Assembly: GCA_017541465.1 (NCBI GenBank)
Contig: JAFXYZ010000017.1
Span: 1-64,000, forward strand
Reading direction: 5' to 3'
Origin: a bacterium
Lineage (GTDB): Bacteria > Cyanobacteriota > Vampirovibrionia > Gastranaerophilales > Gastranaerophilaceae
DNA length: 64,000 nucleotides
The notes beneath the pieces were generated by a model that saw only the letters and a list, made by a program, of their open reading frames with translations, did not search any database and had not been told where the DNA came from. The stretch's first letter is position 1. Each line of letters begins with the position of its first letter. A program made the position numbers and the translations under genes. This document shows, in pieces, positions 26,383-34,730 of this stretch.

Positions 26383-27014
26383 AACTTCAGAATATCACTG
26401 TAGCTCTTAATTTGGAAGAATAAATTGTGTCTTGCATTTCTGACTGTTTTAAGTCTGGTTTTGTAGTATTTTCTCTGGGCTTCAGGACTGAAAATTTTGT
26501 CATATTCACCGATTACGGCATAATCATAATCGTCTTTTATGTTGTTCTTTTCTTTCTGATAAATCTCTTTTAAGGCTTCAAATTCTGTTTGGCAGCTCTC
26601 TAAGGTTCTTCCTGACGGGTGGAAATTTTTGTATTCTTCATCAGAAAATATAAGATAATTTTTAACAAATTCCTCCTGGGTTTCCGGGGTTATTGAAAAT
26701 AAAATCTTTTGTATTTCTTTTGAAAGCCCTAAATTTTCATCAAAAAGATAGGGATTTCCGCTCAGAGCAATTTTTTTGTTTATTTTAAAATCATATTTAA
26801 AAACAGAGCCGACAAAAACACCGGCAGAGAAAGAGAGAACGTTAATTTCAGAGTATTTTGAAAAATCAAAGTTATGGTTTAAATCGGTGTAATCATAGAA
26901 AAGAAGGACATCACAAGAGGTTTTAAGATGTTCAAACTCAAACTCATCACACCCCCAGCCCGTAAAAAATAAAATCAGTTTATCGGAATTATTATTAATA
27001 AAAAATTGTTTCAT
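26379..27014 (-). CDS. bioG: BioG-type pimeloyl-ACP methyl ester esterase-like protein (DUF452)
   Basis: 211 residues of alpha/beta-hydrolase type with the DUF452/BioG pattern: FFTGWGCDE at the oxyanion site, the nucleophile Ser in LSFSAGVFVG, a late Asp, and the catalytic His in NARHNLFF. BioG removes the methyl group from pimeloyl-ACP at the end of pimelate synthesis in biotin formation. No other bio genes are in the window, so the pathway link rests on family resemblance. Confidence 0.78.
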   Translation of the reverse strand: MKQFFINNNSDKLILFFTGWGCDEFEFEHLKTSCDVLLFYDYTDLNHNFDFSKYSEINVLSFSAGVFVGSVFKYDFKINKKIALSGNPYLFDENLGLSKEIQKILFSITPETQEEFVKNYLIFSDEEYKNFHPSGRTLESCQTEFEALKEIYQKEKNNIKDDYDYAVIGEYDKIFSPEAQRKYYKTRLKTVRNARHNLFFQIKSYSDILKF

Positions 27015-27033
27015 AAAATATCTTTCTTTAAAA

Positions 27034-28131
27034 TTAAACCAAAATATAATGTGTTGCCCGAGCTTCCCCGCACTTTTTAAGAATATTTTTGTTTACCAAA
27101 TCCGCTAAATCTCTGTTAGCTGTATCGTGGGAACAATTACAAATTTTCGCCCATTTTTTAGCCGTCAGCTTACCTTCAAAATTATCAAACAACTTCGTCA
27201 GAACTTTAATTTGTCTGTCATTGAAAACCTGAGTTTTATTCTTATCCCAAAATTCTGCTCTTTTTAAAACATCATTAATCAATAATTGAGAATTATCTAT
27301 TGAAATAATCAGATTTTCCAAAAACCATTTAAGCCAGGAAGTTATATCAACCGAAGATTTTTGGGTTATTTCCAAAACCTTATAATAAGAATTTCTGACT
27401 TTTTTAATCTGAGAGGACATTGAATAAAATCTGTCCTGAGAATTTTCACTTCTTGCAAGCAGCATATCCGTTAAGGCTCTTGCTATTCTGCCGTTGCCAT
27501 CCTCAAACGGGTGAATAATAACAAACCATAAATGAACAATTCCGGCTTTTATGACTAAATCGGTATCTTGTTTTCTGTTAATATAATTAATTAATCTTGA
27601 CATTTCTTTCGGGATAACCTCTGCGTCAGGGGCTTCATAGTGAACCTTTTCATGCCCTAAAGCACCTGAGACAACCTGCATTTTCCCTTTTTTATAATCG
27701 CGCCAGGTGCCAGTTTTAATTTTATACAGCCCGCTTCTGCCATTCGGAAACATTGATGCCTGCCAGCTAAATAATCTTTTTACCGTCATCGGCTCATTAA
27801 AATTAATTGTCGCATCAAGCATCATATCAACTATACCCTGAACATCGCGCTCTATATAAATATCAGAGCCGATATTTAAGCCTAATCTCTTTGCAACAGA
27901 CGAGCGAACCTGCTCAACATTCAGTTTTAACCCCTCTATTTCACTTGATTTTATAACATCCTCAGTTAAAACGTTCAGTTTTGCATGCTGATTATTATTA
28001 TACCCGACAGTTTGCATTTTGCCGATTAACATTCCCTGTTTTAGCCTGACGAGAGATAATAAAGGCATAATAACATCTTTATTGTAAGTAAAATCAGGAT
28101 ATTTCGGGTTTTGCCAAATATATTTTTTCAT
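27034..28131 (-). CDS. Fic-family AMP-transferase with N-terminal DUF4172 and C-terminal winged helix
   Basis: About 366 residues. The N-terminus MKKYIWQNPKYPDFTY is DUF4172-like. An inhibitory helix motif is visible in KSSEIEGL (S/T-x3-E-G/N class). The Fic core motif is IHPFEDGNGRIARA. The last ~80 residues form a winged-helix domain that could bind DNA. The frame starts at 28167, but the ATG at 28131 matches the family start. A TTGCGTAGAT motif array overlaps the promoter, which suggests autoregulation. Targets of AMPylation are unknown. Confidence 0.9.
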   Translation of the reverse strand: MKKYIWQNPKYPDFTYNKDVIMPLLSLVRLKQGMLIGKMQTVGYNNNQHAKLNVLTEDVIKSSEIEGLKLNVEQVRSSVAKRLGLNIGSDIYIERDVQGIVDMMLDATINFNEPMTVKRLFSWQASMFPNGRSGLYKIKTGTWRDYKKGKMQVVSGALGHEKVHYEAPDAEVIPKEMSRLINYINRKQDTDLVIKAGIVHLWFVIIHPFEDGNGRIARALTDMLLARSENSQDRFYSMSSQIKKVRNSYYKVLEITQKSSVDITSWLKWFLENLIISIDNSQLLINDVLKRAEFWDKNKTQVFNDRQIKVLTKLFDNFEGKLTAKKWAKICNCSHDTANRDLADLVNKNILKKCGEARATHYILV

Positions 28132-28148
28132 AAAATCAACGCACTTTC

Positions 28149-28232
28149 TGCGTACATTATACAACATTATCTACGCAATTTCAAGAGGTATCAACGCAAA
28201 ATTTGCGTAGATTTTAATAAGTATCTACGCAA
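28149..28232 (-). promoter_or_regulatory. fic promoter with repeated TTGCGTAGAT operators
   Basis: On the minus strand, -35 TTGAAA (28179-28184) and -10 TATAAT (28156-28161) are 17 bp apart. A TTGCGTAGAT site fills the spacer (28169-28178). A longer palindrome ATCAACGCAAAATTTGCGTA(GAT) lies at 28190-28212, another site at 28223-28232, and a half site (TGCGTA) at 28150-28155. The arrangement is that of a repressor blocking the promoter; the winged-helix end of the Fic protein is the natural candidate. Confidence 0.75.
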
Positions 28233-28330
28233 AAAATTGTTTGTGAAAAAAGTACATGCTAAAAACTGTTATAATTCTGAAAAATATGGTATTATAAATA
28301 TAATAAGATTTAAGAGAAAGAGAGGATTTT

Positions 28331-29102
28331 ATGTTTAATTTCAAAAATAAACCTGTTCCTACCCCCCCCCTACTTCTTTTGTAAAAGAAGTAGACAAGAA
28401 AACTTTCGTAGTTTTTCAAGTTCTATAAAGAAATTACTAAATAATTGTGATGGTAAAAGTAATGGTTTCACCCTCGCCGAGGTTCTTATTACTTTGGTTA
28501 TTATCGGTGTCATCGCTGCTTTAACCGTTCCTACTTTGATGAATAAAACAAATAATCAGGAATTTGTTGCTAAATTAAAAAAAACATATTCTACCTTTGC
28601 ACAAGCAACAAATTTAATTATTTCAAATGAAGGCTTACCTAAAGATAATTGGGCAACATCTGATGAAGCCGTTTATCAACAATACAAAAAATACTTAAAC
28701 AATGTAAAAGAATGTGCAGGTGGCACTGGCTGTATGAATCAATTAACAGATACGTACAGATATAAAAATTTACAAGGTAATAACATTTCAACAAATTGGA
28801 ATAAGCAAACCAGTAACAGGAGATTTATTGTAGGAGACGGTGTCCAGGTTATGATATATGGTTCTAATGCTGCTTGTTCTTTAAGTAGTAATAATTGGGC
28901 AGATAATTATTGCAGTTTAATCTGGGTTGATTTAAACGGAGAAAAGAAACCGAATACTTTTGGCAGAGATGTATTTATGTTTGCACTTAAAGGTGACGGG
29001 AAATTAATTCCGGGCGGTTGCGACAGAAAAGAAGATGTATGCTTAACTGTTAATGAAAAATGTGCTTGCAAAGTTATTCGTGAAGGTGCTATGAATTATT
29101 AA
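28331..29102 (+). CDS. type IV prepilin / pseudopilin-like protein, copy 3, out of frame at a C9 tract
   Basis: The ATG at 28331 begins MFNFKNKPVPTPP as in copy 2, but after nine C the frame meets a stop at 28382. The frame one base over carries an uninterrupted prepilin: NGFTLAEVLITLVIIGVIAALTVPTLMNKTNNQEF, a cysteine-containing mature part, and the ending CACKVIREGAMNY at 29102. Removing one C would join start and body (TPPY, as in copy 1). The only in-frame start after the break is a TTG inside the helix (28494). So the gene is either phase-variable and off, or recently inactivated. Confidence 0.8.
28362..28370 (+). repeat. homopolymeric C9 tract in prepilin 3 leader (off length)
   Basis: Nine C, where eight would keep the frame. 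Equivalent to 8350-8357 and 16334-16342. Confidence 0.9.
28371..28392. repeat. 10-bp perfect inverted repeat directly after the C tract
   Basis: TACTTCTTTT and AAAAGAAGTA around a 2-base loop. It is related to 7633-7658, including the A-rich tail that follows. In the open frame it would be translated as leader peptide. Confidence 0.7.
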
Positions 29103-29108
29103 AAATTT

Positions 29109-29128
29109 GTTGGGCTGGAAAGCCCAAC
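29109..29128. repeat. dispersed palindrome, GTTGGGCT/AGCCCAAC stem
   Basis: 8-bp stem with GGAA loop, 7 bases after the prepilin 3 stop, followed by TTACA. Same as 614-632 and 7697-7716. Confidence 0.8.
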
Positions 29129-29164
29129 TTACATAAAACAACCCTAAACCGAAAGAGAGAACTT

Positions 29165-30775
29165 TTACCCTGCATTCTTAAAATCGTTTCCGCCGACTAT
29201 ACGGAGCCTTCTTTGTGCGCCTTCGCCGACACTTTCTGAGGACATATTATGCTGCTCGACATATTCATGCTGAAGTTTTCTTATCTGCTGATTTTGAGGC
29301 TGCAATTCAACGTTTTCCGCCCCTGCCAAAATCTTCTGAATAGCCGCTTTTGCTTCATCCAGCGCTCTTTCTGCTTCATCATAATACCCCTGAAGTGTTT
29401 CAGAATCCTGAACGTGAAGTGCATCTTTGACAACCTTCTGCACCTGCGCCATCGAGTTAGAGCGAACATAATAGATCGGAAGTCTGTAATCATTTGCTAT
29501 GCTCAAAATCTTTGTTCCGCTTTTTGCAAACGATCTGTGGGCAATAACAATATCGGCATCTTCAATGTTTCTTGTTATCTCTGCCTGCAAATTCAGACGT
29601 TCAAGCACTTTTTCCAAAACCGTTCTTGAAACGGCATAGATATAAATTTTCTTGAAATCTTTAACCTGATTAACGTATTCCTGACGGGAGAAGCTGAATT
29701 TCAGGCTCTGCGCAGCCAAATCTTCTTCCTGTTTTTTCTCTTCGGGTTTTGGCTGAGACTGTTGTTCTGCCTGTTTTTCAAGCACTTTATTTTCGTAATT
29801 TTGGTCAACTTTTCTAATCTCAGGCTTAATCGGCCAGCCTCTTAAAATATAATCAACGGTTTCTGCCGTGTTTTTATAGACGGCAAGTGTGTTTCTGTCG
29901 ATTATTTCGATTACCATATCAAAAGTAGGCTGTTTTTCACGTTCAAGAACCGTTTTCTGACTTCCTCTGCGTTTTGCCTCGTCATCACCTAAAGTTACGG
30001 ACTGAACACCGCCGACAAGGTCAGAGAGAACAGGGTTTTTGATTAAGTTATCGAGTGTATTTCCGTGAGCCGTTGCTATAAGCATAACACCGCGCTCTGC
30101 AATTGTTCTTGCAGCCTGGGCTTCCTCCTCCGTACCGATTTCATCAACAACAATGACTTCCGGGGTATGGTTTTCAACGGCTTCTATCATAATATCTTTT
30201 TGGTAAATCGGCTGAGGAACCTGCATTCTTCTTGCTCTGCCTATTGCAGGGTGCGGTGTATCGCCGTCACCGGCTATTTCGTTTGAGGTATCGACTACTA
30301 CAACTCTTTTCCCGAGTTCATCTGCAACAAGCCTTGAAATTTCTCTTAATTTGGTCGTTTTCCCGACTCCCGGACGTCCTAAGAACAAAATACTCTTATT
30401 TTGAAGGACAAAATCTTTAATACATGCTATTGTTCCCGTAACAACTCTGCCTATTCTGCAGGTCAGACCGATTACTTTTCCCTGCCTGTTTCGGATGGCG
30501 CTTATTCTGTGAAGAGTTCCGGCAATACCCGAGCGGTTATCGGTGGTAAACGGAGGTATTTTTTCGGTTATAAAATCCAAATCTTCCTGTGTAATCAAGC
30601 CCGATGATAAATATTCAACCCCGCCGCCGGAGTATCGGACTTCCGCCTCTCTTCCCAAATCAAAAACCAACTCTATTGCATCGTCCATTTTATTAATGTT
30701 CAGTGCTTTGACGATTCTCGGAGGTAAAATCTCAATTAACCTGTTAAGGTCATTGTGAAATTGTACTTTGTCCAT
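29165..30775 (-). CDS. Ycf45/SpoIIIAA-like AAA ATPase with C-terminal R3H domain
   Basis: 536 residues. Residues 1-290 are the ATPase: Walker A GRPGVGKTT, a VVVVDTSNEIAGDGD segment, and VIVVDEIGTEEEA as Walker B, as in stage III sporulation protein AA and the plastid/cyanobacterial Ycf45 family. After a Gln/Glu-rich linker a second module with VSRTVLEKVLERLNL follows. The C-terminal ~60 residues carry an R3H-like single-strand nucleic-acid-binding segment (HNMSSESVG). This domain order is typical of Cyanobacteria and relatives. The cellular role is unknown. Confidence 0.85.
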   Translation of the reverse strand: MDKVQFHNDLNRLIEILPPRIVKALNINKMDDAIELVFDLGREAEVRYSGGGVEYLSSGLITQEDLDFITEKIPPFTTDNRSGIAGTLHRISAIRNRQGKVIGLTCRIGRVVTGTIACIKDFVLQNKSILFLGRPGVGKTTKLREISRLVADELGKRVVVVDTSNEIAGDGDTPHPAIGRARRMQVPQPIYQKDIMIEAVENHTPEVIVVDEIGTEEEAQAARTIAERGVMLIATAHGNTLDNLIKNPVLSDLVGGVQSVTLGDDEAKRRGSQKTVLEREKQPTFDMVIEIIDRNTLAVYKNTAETVDYILRGWPIKPEIRKVDQNYENKVLEKQAEQQSQPKPEEKKQEEDLAAQSLKFSFSRQEYVNQVKDFKKIYIYAVSRTVLEKVLERLNLQAEITRNIEDADIVIAHRSFAKSGTKILSIANDYRLPIYYVRSNSMAQVQKVVKDALHVQDSETLQGYYDEAERALDEAKAAIQKILAGAENVELQPQNQQIRKLQHEYVEQHNMSSESVGEGAQRRLRIVGGNDFKNAG

Positions 30776-30927
30776 ATTTCCCTTTCGCTTGTGTGTGCGC
30801 TCAGGTGTTTTTTATTACTTGTACTTTCTTTTTGAAAGTGTGTCCCTACTTTTATTATACCACTTTGTTTAATAAAGTGCCAAAAAAATCATACTATGAA
30901 TGTAGTAATTTTACATATCTTTATAAA

Positions 30928-31047
30928 AACAATTTTGCGTAGTGCGAAGCGAAGCGGAGACACGAAGTAGCGCCGAAAAAAGTGAGCGGTGCTTTTGTGA
31001 ACAACAAAAACAAGCGAACGACTTGAAGGCGTGAAGCAATAATTGTT
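30928..31047. repeat. possible MITE-like element with imperfect terminal inverted repeats
   Basis: The ends read AACAATTTTGC and GCAATAATTGTT, inverted relative to each other with one extra base. The interior is rich in GCGAAGCG-type motifs and codes for nothing. The right end (31025-31044) is repeated base for base, in reverse orientation, at 42727-42746. It lies in the ~290-base gap between the R3H ATPase gene and the SGNH-like gene; the rest of the gap holds only AT-rich promoter-like sequence. Confidence 0.5.
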
Positions 31048-31062
31048 GCAACGATTTATAAC

Positions 31063-31968
31063 CTATATCCCTGTTTTTTCGATTATCAAAGGAGTTAGAA
31101 GTTCCCAGGCTTTTTCTGAAGGATGGGCATTATCGGGCGCTTTATATTCCTTCCGGGTTAAATCAACATCGGTCAAATCGTTAAGTGAAAGACACATAAA
31201 CCCATCCTGAGAGAGCGAAGGCTTTAGTTGTTCATATAAAAAGTCGTTTGTATCATAGAACAAAAAGAGGTATTTAATATCATCACCCCATTGTTTTTGG
31301 GTTTCATTTTTGATTTCGTGCATAACGGATAAATAGTGTTTTATGTATTCGGGGTTATTAATGTAGTTTTTTGAGTTTTTAAAGGTATAAACCAGTGGGG
31401 TATTGAAGTTCGGTTTTATATTAAAATTTTCGTCAAAATAAACACCGTTATCGACAATACTGCAGGGGAGCTGGGCGCGTCTTATCTGATCGGGGATAAA
31501 GACATAGATGAACCATTCGGGTTTTGGGAACATATAATAGAATTTTTTCGTCCTTACCTGAAAATACATTTCGTTGACACCGCGGGCAGAAATGGCTCTG
31601 TTATATACAGGACGGTCTGCGTATTTTACCAGCTTGCCCATAAAAGACTGACGGGGATTGAGGTCACTGCCGTAGGCATACGAACAGCCCATGATCATTA
31701 CGGGCTTTTTCTTTGATTCGAGGTTGAGGGGGGAACGAAAATAAGTCTGCTGAGTTCCGTAGATGAAAATGTTTTCATAATCTTTTTCGGAATAGAAAAT
31801 TCGGCTATAGGTGTTGAGGTAATATTTTACGGCAGTCAGAGGGGTGGAAAGCGCATAAAGACGGCCATGGTATCTGACATCTTTAACAAAGCAATAAAAA
31901 TCAACTGCAATATAACCGATTAAAAAGATTATTAAGTTAATCAAAAGTATTTTAACAATTTTATTCAT
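31063..31968 (-). CDS. membrane-anchored SGNH/GDSL-like protein
   Basis: About 301 residues from MNKIVKILLIN. One N-terminal membrane helix is followed by an outer domain. SGNH-type blocks are visible: GCSYAYGSDL (Ser nucleophile region), NRAISARGVNEM (block with Gly/Asn), and DNAHPSEKAW (Asp-x-x-His end). These fit an esterase or acetyltransferase partner acting on surface polymers. The longer frame from 31995 adds nine residues without a good ribosome site. Substrate unknown. Confidence 0.75.
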   Translation of the reverse strand: MNKIVKILLINLIIFLIGYIAVDFYCFVKDVRYHGRLYALSTPLTAVKYYLNTYSRIFYSEKDYENIFIYGTQQTYFRSPLNLESKKKPVMIMGCSYAYGSDLNPRQSFMGKLVKYADRPVYNRAISARGVNEMYFQVRTKKFYYMFPKPEWFIYVFIPDQIRRAQLPCSIVDNGVYFDENFNIKPNFNTPLVYTFKNSKNYINNPEYIKHYLSVMHEIKNETQKQWGDDIKYLFLFYDTNDFLYEQLKPSLSQDGFMCLSLNDLTDVDLTRKEYKAPDNAHPSEKAWELLTPLIIEKTGI

Positions 31969-32025
31969 TTTGAACCTCAAAAAATAGTATAGCATAAAAA
32001 ATTGTTTGGTATATAATTGAGTTAT

Positions 32026-32097
32026 GCGGGTGTAATTCAGTGGTAGAATGTTTGCTTCCCAAGCAAAATGCCGCGAGTTCGAGTCTCGTCGCCCGCT
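32026..32097 (+). tRNA. tRNA-Gly (anticodon CCC)
   Basis: A complete cloverleaf: acceptor GCGGGTG with CGCCCGC (one G-U), anticodon stem TTTGC/GCAAA with loop TTCCCAA, T arm GAGTTCGAGTCTC, and U as discriminator. CCA is not encoded. A terminator follows directly, then the restriction-modification island. Confidence 0.93.
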
Positions 32098-32104
32098 GAT
32101 TTAT

Positions 32105-32138
32105 AAAAAGTCCGACCTTTTTTTGTTGGACTTTTTTT
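32105..32138 (+). terminator. terminator after tRNA-Gly
   Basis: AAAAAGTCC (32105-32113) pairs with GGACTTTTT (32128-32136) followed by T. Confidence 0.85.
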
Positions 32139-32398
32139 ATATTTTCACAAGTAGTTTGAAAATCCCAGACAGTTTGGTAGAAATCGCCAAAAAGCAATGT
32201 TTACAATAGTTTCTATTAATTTTTAAGTTTGAGATTTTTCTACCATACCATTTTGAAACTTCCGTTTAACTTCCGACAATTTCCAATTCCGAGAAAGTGC
32301 ATTATAACTGAATTACAAGAAAATTAATCAAAATTTTAAAATTTCACAAACAGTTTGGTATTTTTCGGCATTTTTATAGTTTGATAAATAAAACTAAT
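32139..32398. other. noncoding AT-rich stretch between tRNA-Gly and the island
   Basis: No convincing gene. CAGTTTGGTA occurs twice (around 32168 and 32350), each after an AT-rich run, a possible pair of direct repeats. The tRNA-proximal position would fit an integration boundary, but no integrase is present. Confidence 0.4.
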
Positions 32399-33142
32399 TT
32401 ATTTTTTACCCTTACTTTCAATATTCCAATTTGGATAATCAATCAATAAGACAATATCTTCTAATACAATTCTTAGTTCGGATTTAAAATCATTAAAATC
32501 TGTTTTTTTAGCAATAAACCTTCGAGTATGAGCACTTGTATCACCCCATTTTTTAATTTTTGGTATATTGTTTGCGATATTTCTACCCGCAGTCCAATGT
32601 GTTGATGTTAAAAAAGCAGGAATAAGTTCACTTAAAAATAAATAATGACCATCTTTTTTTATTTCATTTTCTACTCCATATCTTTCATAACATTCAATAA
32701 TTAAAGTTTCTAATAATTTTCTCATCATCACTAATGCTGCATCATATAGACCATAATCGTAGCATTTGCACATTTGTTCAGCTGTTGAAATAATATATTG
32801 TCTTGTATTGTCAAATATATTTATAGGAATCAAATTATTTGTAACTGGAAGTTTAACAATTTCATTTAGTTTTATTGCAATTTCTTCTTTTAATTTACGC
32901 GACATTCTAAAACAATTTTTATTTTTTAGCAAAATTGGATTTTTGCGCTTTGCTTTTGAATTAAGATATGCGGATATATTAGAATAAGGTTTTATTGATA
33001 ATGTTTCGTAGCAATGTTTTATAAGGATTGGAGTTACTTTATAATTCTTTTCTTGACAATAATATACAAAATACAAAATAATATTACTTGTTTCTCTAAC
33101 TTCCTGTGGAATTCTACTATAAAATAATTCTAATGTATCCAT
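32399..33142 (-). CDS. DUF4145-like (HEPN-type) protein of the R-M island
   Basis: 247 residues. The C-terminal half has the DUF4145 pattern: YGLYDAALVMMRKLLETLIIECYE and, later, KWGDTSAHTRRFIAK. HEPN relatives often act as RNases or dimerisation modules in defence systems, but the typical RxxxxH catalytic motif is not clear here. The N-terminal part looks helical. It is the last gene of the minus-strand island, 23 bases after the next gene. Function unassigned. Confidence 0.65.
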   Translation of the reverse strand: MDTLELFYSRIPQEVRETSNIILYFVYYCQEKNYKVTPILIKHCYETLSIKPYSNISAYLNSKAKRKNPILLKNKNCFRMSRKLKEEIAIKLNEIVKLPVTNNLIPINIFDNTRQYIISTAEQMCKCYDYGLYDAALVMMRKLLETLIIECYERYGVENEIKKDGHYLFLSELIPAFLTSTHWTAGRNIANNIPKIKKWGDTSAHTRRFIAKKTDFNDFKSELRIVLEDIVLLIDYPNWNIESKGKK

Positions 33143-33165
33143 TTATTATCCTTGTGATTATTCTG

Positions 33166-34044
33166 TTAATATTTTGAGATTAATTCCTCACCAATGTGCG
33201 AGATCTGGAATTCGCCTTTGTTCTGACCTTTCCAAAAATAATTCTTTTTCTTAGCATTATTTAAAGCATCTTGAATACTAAATGCTGTACTTACATTTCC
33301 ATTTTTTAGTATTGAATATACAATGTCTTTGTTTACTGTGTTGTTATTTTTTTTGGTTTTATACCAATTAGCAGCCATTACCGTTTTTTCAAGGTTATTT
33401 AAATTTTCTTTATTTGAAAATAAATCTATAATATTTTTTTTGTCTTCTTCATTTAAACCCAAATCAACAAGTTCATACTTTGTATTAACATTTTTAATTG
33501 TTTTGTTTTTTCTGCTTTCAGTTTTTACACTCTCAGCAAAAATCAATGTTTTTGCATATTCTTGTCCACATTGAGTAATTGAGTAACTGTTTTCGCCATA
33601 TGAAGATAATACTTTTTTATCTCCAATAAGTTTTTTTAGATTTGTTTTAAAATTACTGCTAGCGGTTTTTGTCCACAAATTCATTTCTTTAAACTTGTCT
33701 CTGATACTATCTTCTATAACAACATCTCTACCATAATTTGACAAATAAAAAGAAATGACAAATAATTTGTCTTGTTCATTGCTAAGCTTTCCTTGAATAA
33801 TCAAATCTTTTATTGGAGGAAATTTTTCTGATACTACACAACTTTCATTTTCAGAAAAATCATTTGGTTCTATAACATCATTGCTTATAGGTATGCATTC
33901 TTTTTTTAAAGGTTGTATGTTTGCGGACAAATTTCCTAATCCTGTTTCTTTTAAATCTTTAAAAATTTCTTTTACTAAAACCCCATCACCTTCTAATTCT
34001 ATTGAAGCATCACCTATATTTATTTTTAATTTAAATTCTGTCAT
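33166..34044 (-). CDS. uncharacterised protein of the R-M island
   Basis: 292 residues. The N-terminus FKLKINIGDASIELEGDGVLVKEIFKDL forms a short beta-alpha unit. The rest holds helical segments resembling winged-helix modules (YGENSYSITQCGQEYAKTL, and GEFQISHIGEELISKY at the end). There are no membrane segments or catalytic motif I can name. It probably pairs with the downstream DUF4145-like gene. A DNA-binding or effector-recognition role is a guess from the winged-helix-like parts. Confidence 0.6.
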   Translation of the reverse strand: MTEFKLKINIGDASIELEGDGVLVKEIFKDLKETGLGNLSANIQPLKKECIPISNDVIEPNDFSENESCVVSEKFPPIKDLIIQGKLSNEQDKLFVISFYLSNYGRDVVIEDSIRDKFKEMNLWTKTASSNFKTNLKKLIGDKKVLSSYGENSYSITQCGQEYAKTLIFAESVKTESRKNKTIKNVNTKYELVDLGLNEEDKKNIIDLFSNKENLNNLEKTVMAANWYKTKKNNNTVNKDIVYSILKNGNVSTAFSIQDALNNAKKKNYFWKGQNKGEFQISHIGEELISKY

Positions 34045-34211
34045 AGATACTCCTCCCTATTCTAAAATAATTTACATGTTTAAGTTTATATTATGATTTT
34101 ATAATTTTAAAAAATGTTAATTAAAAATTAATATTTCATTTTAAAATCAAAATATAAGACACTTATATAAAAAATGTCATTTTAAAAGTTTCTACACGTA
34201 AAAATATTAGT

Positions 34212-34730
34212 TTAAATAGGTAGACCCAATCTTTGTAGTGGAATATAGTTAAAGTAATAATCGCAACCAACACTATGAATATATGCTAAAACATCTTTAT
34301 ATTCTGGTTTTTTAAACCAATCATTTAATATGTATATATATTCAACTTCAAAGTTCAAAGACGCTAAAAGTCTTTTGTATTGTTTCTTTTTAAAATCACA
34401 AGTTTGTAATTTCTCGTCAACAGAACCACCTACTTGTTGATATTTGCATTCGATTACATAAAAAGTGTTGTTTAAAATTACATAAATTGAATCATCAGGC
34501 AATAATCTTTTTGACAAATAATCTTGCCATCTTACACCATTTTTATCTAAAAATTTGTATAAATCGTATTTTACAAAAATCATACCAACAAGTTTGCCTT
34601 TAAATAAAACATTATTTTCAGAGTCAACACTATAATTAGGCACACCATTTAATAAAGTTTTTAAATCTGCTTTTGTTTCAAATACCAATCCTGTTGTGGT
34701 ATTACCACCACCAATTCCGTCTTTTATCAT
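34212..34730 (-). CDS. PD-(D/E)XK type II restriction endonuclease
   Basis: 172 residues. The nuclease motif is visible as LPDDSIYVI followed by FYVIECKYQ, giving Asp...Glu-x-Lys. The start IGGGNTTTGLVFE looks like the N-terminal region of some small type II enzymes. It is far shorter than DpnII (about 288 residues), so it is not simply that enzyme, although the partner methyltransferases look DpnII-like. Its ATG overlaps the stop of the Dam-like gene by one base. The specificity, perhaps GATC, is inferred from the methyltransferases. Confidence 0.75.
   Translation of the reverse strand: MIKDGIGGGNTTTGLVFETKADLKTLLNGVPNYSVDSENNVLFKGKLVGMIFVKYDLYKFLDKNGVRWQDYLSKRLLPDDSIYVILNNTFYVIECKYQQVGGSVDEKLQTCDFKKKQYKRLLASLNFEVEYIYILNDWFKKPEYKDVLAYIHSVGCDYYFNYIPLQRLGLPI

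Noticed and set aside
28494-29102. Prepilin copy 3 as a separate gene starting at an internal TTG
   Set aside because: That start would remove the cleavage site and half of the hydrophobic helix; the upstream ATG with a one-base tract shift explains the locus better.
30776-31062. A small gene in the gap before the SGNH-like gene
   Set aside because: No frame with a start and ribosome site is seen; the stretch is an AT-rich control region and a repeat element.
34212-34730. Calling the nuclease DpnII
   Set aside because: It is about 115 residues too short and lacks segments I associate with DpnII; only the methyltransferases look DpnII-like.
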